Of a stretch of DNA of 64,000 nt, positions 61,846 to 64,000 are shown in pieces. The stretch is from assembly GCF_009835145.1 (NCBI RefSeq), contig NZ_APKE01000036.1, forward strand, positions 84,320 to 148,319, written 5' to 3'. Source of the stretch: Profundibacterium mesophilum KAUST100406-0324. GTDB taxonomy: Bacteria > Pseudomonadota > Alphaproteobacteria > Rhodobacterales > Rhodobacteraceae. The notes below the pieces were generated by a model. It was not told where the DNA came from, made no database searches, and saw only the letters and a program-made list of their open reading frames with translations. The position numbers and the translations under genes were made by a program. Numbering within the stretch: position 1 is the stretch's first letter; every line of letters starts with the position of its first letter.

Positions 61846-62571
61846 ATGAGCGCTCTGACGGTCACGGAGCTGAGCTACCGCTACGGGGCTACGCATGCCC
61901 TGTCGGATGTCTCTTTCAGCTTACCGGAAGGGCAGTTCTGCGCGCTTCTGGGACCGAACGGGGCGGGCAAGTCCACGCTTTTCGCGCTTCTGACACGGCT
62001 TTTCGTGGCCCCTCGGGGCCGGATCGAGATCGCCGGGCATGACATGTCACGCCATCCGCGCCGTGCACTGGCGCGGATGGGCGTCGTCTTCCAGCAGCCG
62101 ACGCTCGACCTGGAGATGACCGTGGCGGGGAACATGCGCTATTTCGCGGCGCTGCACGGGATGTCGGGACGCCAGGCACAGGGGCGCATCGACGCGGCAC
62201 TGGACCGCCTCGGCATGGCCGAGCGCGCGAACGAGAAGGCACGCAACCTCAATGGCGGGCATCGCCGCCGGATGGAGATCGCCCGGGCGTTGATCCATGA
62301 GCCGGCGGTGCTCCTGCTCGACGAGCCGACGGTGGGCCTCGATACCGCCGCGCGCCGCGCGATCACGGCGCATGTGCATGGCCTCGCGGCGGAGGGGCTG
62401 ACGGTGTTCTGGGCCACCCATCTCGTCGACGAGATCGCCTCCGGGGACGAGGTCGTGATCCTGCATCGGGGCCGGATCATGGCGCAGGACCGCGCCGCCG
62501 TCCTCGCCGATGGCGGCGATCTGACGGAGGTATTCATGAACATGACCGCGCCGCTCGCGGTGCCGGGATGA
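61846..62571 (+). CDS. lutE: PQQ-associated ABC transporter ATP-binding protein (LutE-like)
   Basis: This 241-residue ABC ATPase has Walker A GPNGAGKST (36-44), Q-loop VVFQQPTLDLEMTV, Walker B AVLLLDEPTVGLD and switch WATHLVDEI. The signature reads LNGGHRRRMEIARAL instead of LSGGQ. It fits the PQQ-dependent alcohol dehydrogenase ABC family. It overlaps the permease by ATGA. Confidence 0.86.
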   Translation: MSALTVTELSYRYGATHALSDVSFSLPEGQFCALLGPNGAGKSTLFALLTRLFVAPRGRIEIAGHDMSRHPRRALARMGVVFQQPTLDLEMTVAGNMRYFAALHGMSGRQAQGRIDAALDRLGMAERANEKARNLNGGHRRRMEIARALIHEPAVLLLDEPTVGLDTAARRAITAHVHGLAAEGLTVFWATHLVDEIASGDEVVILHRGRIMAQDRAAVLADGGDLTEVFMNMTAPLAVPG

Positions 62572-63368
62572 GCGGATGGCTCACCGCGCTCGCCGCGATC
62601 GTGCTGCGCGAGGCCGCGCGCTTCATCCATCAACGCGGCCGTTTCCTCGCGGCTTTGGTCAGGCCGCTCGTCTGGCTCGTGGTCTTCGCGGCGGGGTTCC
62701 GCGCGGCGCTCGGTCTTTCGATCATCCCCCCCTACCAGACCTACATAACCTACGAGGTCTACATCCTGCCCGGTCTCTGCGGAATGATCCTGCTTTTCAA
62801 CGGGATGCAAAGCTCTCTGAGCCTCGTCTACGACCAGGAAATGGGATCGATGCGCCTGCTGCTGACATCGCCGCTGCCCCGCTGGTGGCTGCTCTTGTCG
62901 AAACTGCTGGCCGGGGTCGCTGTCGCCGTGCTGCAGGTCTATGTCTTCCTGGCCATCGCCGCGTTCATGGACATCACGTTGCCGCTCGCTGGCTACGTTC
63001 TGGTCCTGCCGGCGCTGGTTCTGGGCGGTCTGATGCTGGGTGCCCTTGGGCTGCTGATCTCTTCGACAATCACCCAGCTCGAGAATTTCGCCGGGGTCAT
63101 GAACTTCGTCATCTTCCCCATGTTCTTCCTGTCGACCGCGCTCTACCCGCTGTGGAAGATGGCGGAAAGCTCCGAGCTGCTGCGTGACATCTGCGCGGTG
63201 AATCCCTTCACCCACGTGGTCGAGCTGATCCGTTTCGCACTCTACGGGCAGATCGCGCCATGGTCGCTTCTCTGGGTGCTGCTCGGGCTGGCGGTGTTCT
63301 TCGTGGCGGCGCTCTGGGGGTACGATCCCGCGCGCGGGATGATGGGGCGCAAGGCTCGGCGGGGCTGA
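62568..63368 (+). CDS. lutF: PQQ-associated ABC transporter permease (LutF-like)
   Basis: This 266-residue ABC-2 type permease has six membrane segments and the family sequence YEVYILPGLCGMILLFNGMQSSLSLVYDQEMGSMRLLLTSPLPRWWLLL. FFLSTALYPLW and CAVNPFTHVVELIRFALYG come late. ABC-2 permeases are usually exporters, so pairing with a substrate-binding protein is unusual. The lut model proposes import of lanthanide or a carrier. Confidence 0.86.
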   Translation: MSGWLTALAAIVLREAARFIHQRGRFLAALVRPLVWLVVFAAGFRAALGLSIIPPYQTYITYEVYILPGLCGMILLFNGMQSSLSLVYDQEMGSMRLLLTSPLPRWWLLLSKLLAGVAVAVLQVYVFLAIAAFMDITLPLAGYVLVLPALVLGGLMLGALGLLISSTITQLENFAGVMNFVIFPMFFLSTALYPLWKMAESSELLRDICAVNPFTHVVELIRFALYGQIAPWSLLWVLLGLAVFFVAALWGYDPARGMMGRKARRG

Positions 63369-63386
63369 GGCGGCAGATACGAAAAA

Positions 63387-63416
63387 GGGTGCCGCTTCTG
63401 GTCCGAAGCGGCACCC
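63387..63416 (-). terminator. intrinsic terminator for the last minus-strand gene
   Basis: GGGTGCCGCTTC (63387-63398) pairs with GAAGCGGCACCC (63405-63416). Five A residues at 63382-63386 become a T tract on the minus strand. The hairpin also ends the convergent lut-like operon. Confidence 0.85.
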
Positions 63417-63470
63417 CGTCATCCGCCGGCGGGAGGGATTTCCCCGCCCGGCCCGCACGTCTGCTTGGCG

Positions 63471-64000
63471 TCAGCTTGCCGGCGGGCAGGCGTTGCCGGT
63501 GTCGATCCAGGCACGGGTCAACTCGCCGAAGACCTCCTGGGTGCCGGGTGCGGGGGTGCGGCCCTCGCCGGGCTCCCAGCCCCAGCCCACGAGCCCGTCA
63601 TGGGCGTTATGCTCGTAGAGTTCTTCGAGGCTCTTGCCGCCATTGCGCTCAGGGTCCTGGATCTGCTCGCAAATCTCGGTCGCCGACACGCCGATCCACC
63701 CCATCGAGACGGGGGCGAGATGCCACGGCTCGTGACCCGGGATCGAGCCTTCGCCACTGGCATATTCGAAGTTCTCGGAGCCATGGCAGGTCGAGCACCG
63801 CATGCCCGGCGCCCCGAAATCGGAGGCGCCGCGCACCACCGGCGGCTGGTGCGGCTTCATGTCGTCGCCCTGCCGCGGGCCACCATCGACGGGGTGACAG
63901 TTGAGGCAGCGCGGCGAGGAGATGACCTTCATCATCTCCTCGAAGAGCGCCTGGCTGCGCTCGGTCTCGTTCTCGATGCCCGAGAACTCGTCGGCGGTGC
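63471..64000 (-). CDS. diheme c-type protein, isoquinoline 1-oxidoreductase-subunit-like (partial)
   Basis: The frame is open to the window edge, so the N-terminus is missing; about 176 codons are present. Two heme motifs are visible (PRCLNCHPVDGG and MRCSTCHGSENF). They are followed by PWHLAPVSMGWIGVSATEICEQI, RNGGKSLEELYEHNAHDGLVGWGWEPGEGRTPAPGTQEVFG and a final AWIDTGNACP. This matches a family often labelled isoquinoline 1-oxidoreductase subunit but which looks like a periplasmic cytochrome. An internal ATG pair at 63935 is not the start, since coding-like sequence continues upstream. Confidence 0.83.
   Translation of the reverse strand, partial: TADEFSGIENETERSQALFEEMMKVISSPRCLNCHPVDGGPRQGDDMKPHQPPVVRGASDFGAPGMRCSTCHGSENFEYASGEGSIPGHEPWHLAPVSMGWIGVSATEICEQIQDPERNGGKSLEELYEHNAHDGLVGWGWEPGEGRTPAPGTQEVFGELTRAWIDTGNACPPAS

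Overview
The window is high-GC alphaproteobacterial DNA. Gene content and order (glp-type glycerol ABC operon, two TRAP transporters, pqqABCDE, XoxF cluster, glutathione-linked formaldehyde oxidation, rep-parA-parB module) fit a Rhodobacteraceae/Paracoccaceae-like facultative methylotroph. Genes are densely packed. Most operon junctions are 1-4 base overlaps (ATGA, GTGA, TTGA, TGATG). No rRNA, tRNA, CRISPR array or insertion sequence was seen. All assignments come from reading the sequence; no search was run.

Layout. (1) 1-1810: tail of a flagellar operon (MotA, a small secreted protein, a FliJ-like coiled coil), closed by a strong terminator hairpin. (2) 1855-9538: glycerol uptake operon glpS-T-P-Q-[triple cysteine-repeat gene]-DUF2160-glpV on the minus strand, with a divergent DeoR-type glpR. 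The cysteine-repeat gene looks like a low-GC insertion inside a translationally coupled operon. (3) 9622-21176: TSUP permease, FAH-family enzyme, GntR regulator plus fused FAD/Fe-S oxidase, and a divergent glyoxylate-type aminotransferase followed by a TRAP transporter, enoyl-CoA hydratase and CoA-transferase. (4) 21210-27767: malonate catabolism (TRAP matPQM, malonyl-CoA decarboxylase, malonyl-CoA synthetase) with a divergent MatR-type regulator and a TTGTATACAA palindrome between them. (5) 28046-31166: complete pqqABCDE with a readable sigma70 promoter and an inverted repeat over its -35. (6) 31167-35036: plasmid-type replication and partition module (rep, parA, parB) with candidate origin and parS-like palindromes. 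(7) 35094-42212: moxR/DUF58/VWA/TPR/BatD operon (mxaRS-C-L-K like). (8) 42267-46406: LuxR response regulator, FIST-domain sensor and hybrid histidine kinase. (9) 46452-50418: secreted proteins of unknown role, a SoxYZ-like carrier and a metallohydrolase of the quinoprotein relay type. (10) 50583-56957: adhI/flhA, fghA, cytochrome c553i, lanthanide-type methanol dehydrogenase xoxF, xoxG, xoxJ and a CxxxCW protein. (11) 56975-58972: beta-propeller, MxaD-like and DUF3280-like proteins. (12) 59081-63368: PQQ-associated ABC transporter resembling the lut (lanthanide uptake) genes. (13) 63471-64000: the 3' part of a diheme c-type protein that runs off the end.

Together the right half encodes a calcium-independent methanol oxidation route. 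PQQ is made by PqqA-E and XoxF oxidises methanol in the periplasm. Electrons pass to XoxG and/or c553i, and AdhI plus FghA convert formaldehyde to formate. The MoxR/VWA proteins probably assist maturation, and the lut-like ABC system probably supplies lanthanide or a related factor. The rep-par module between pqq and mxaR suggests that the island, with some flagellar genes, sits on a plasmid or chromid.
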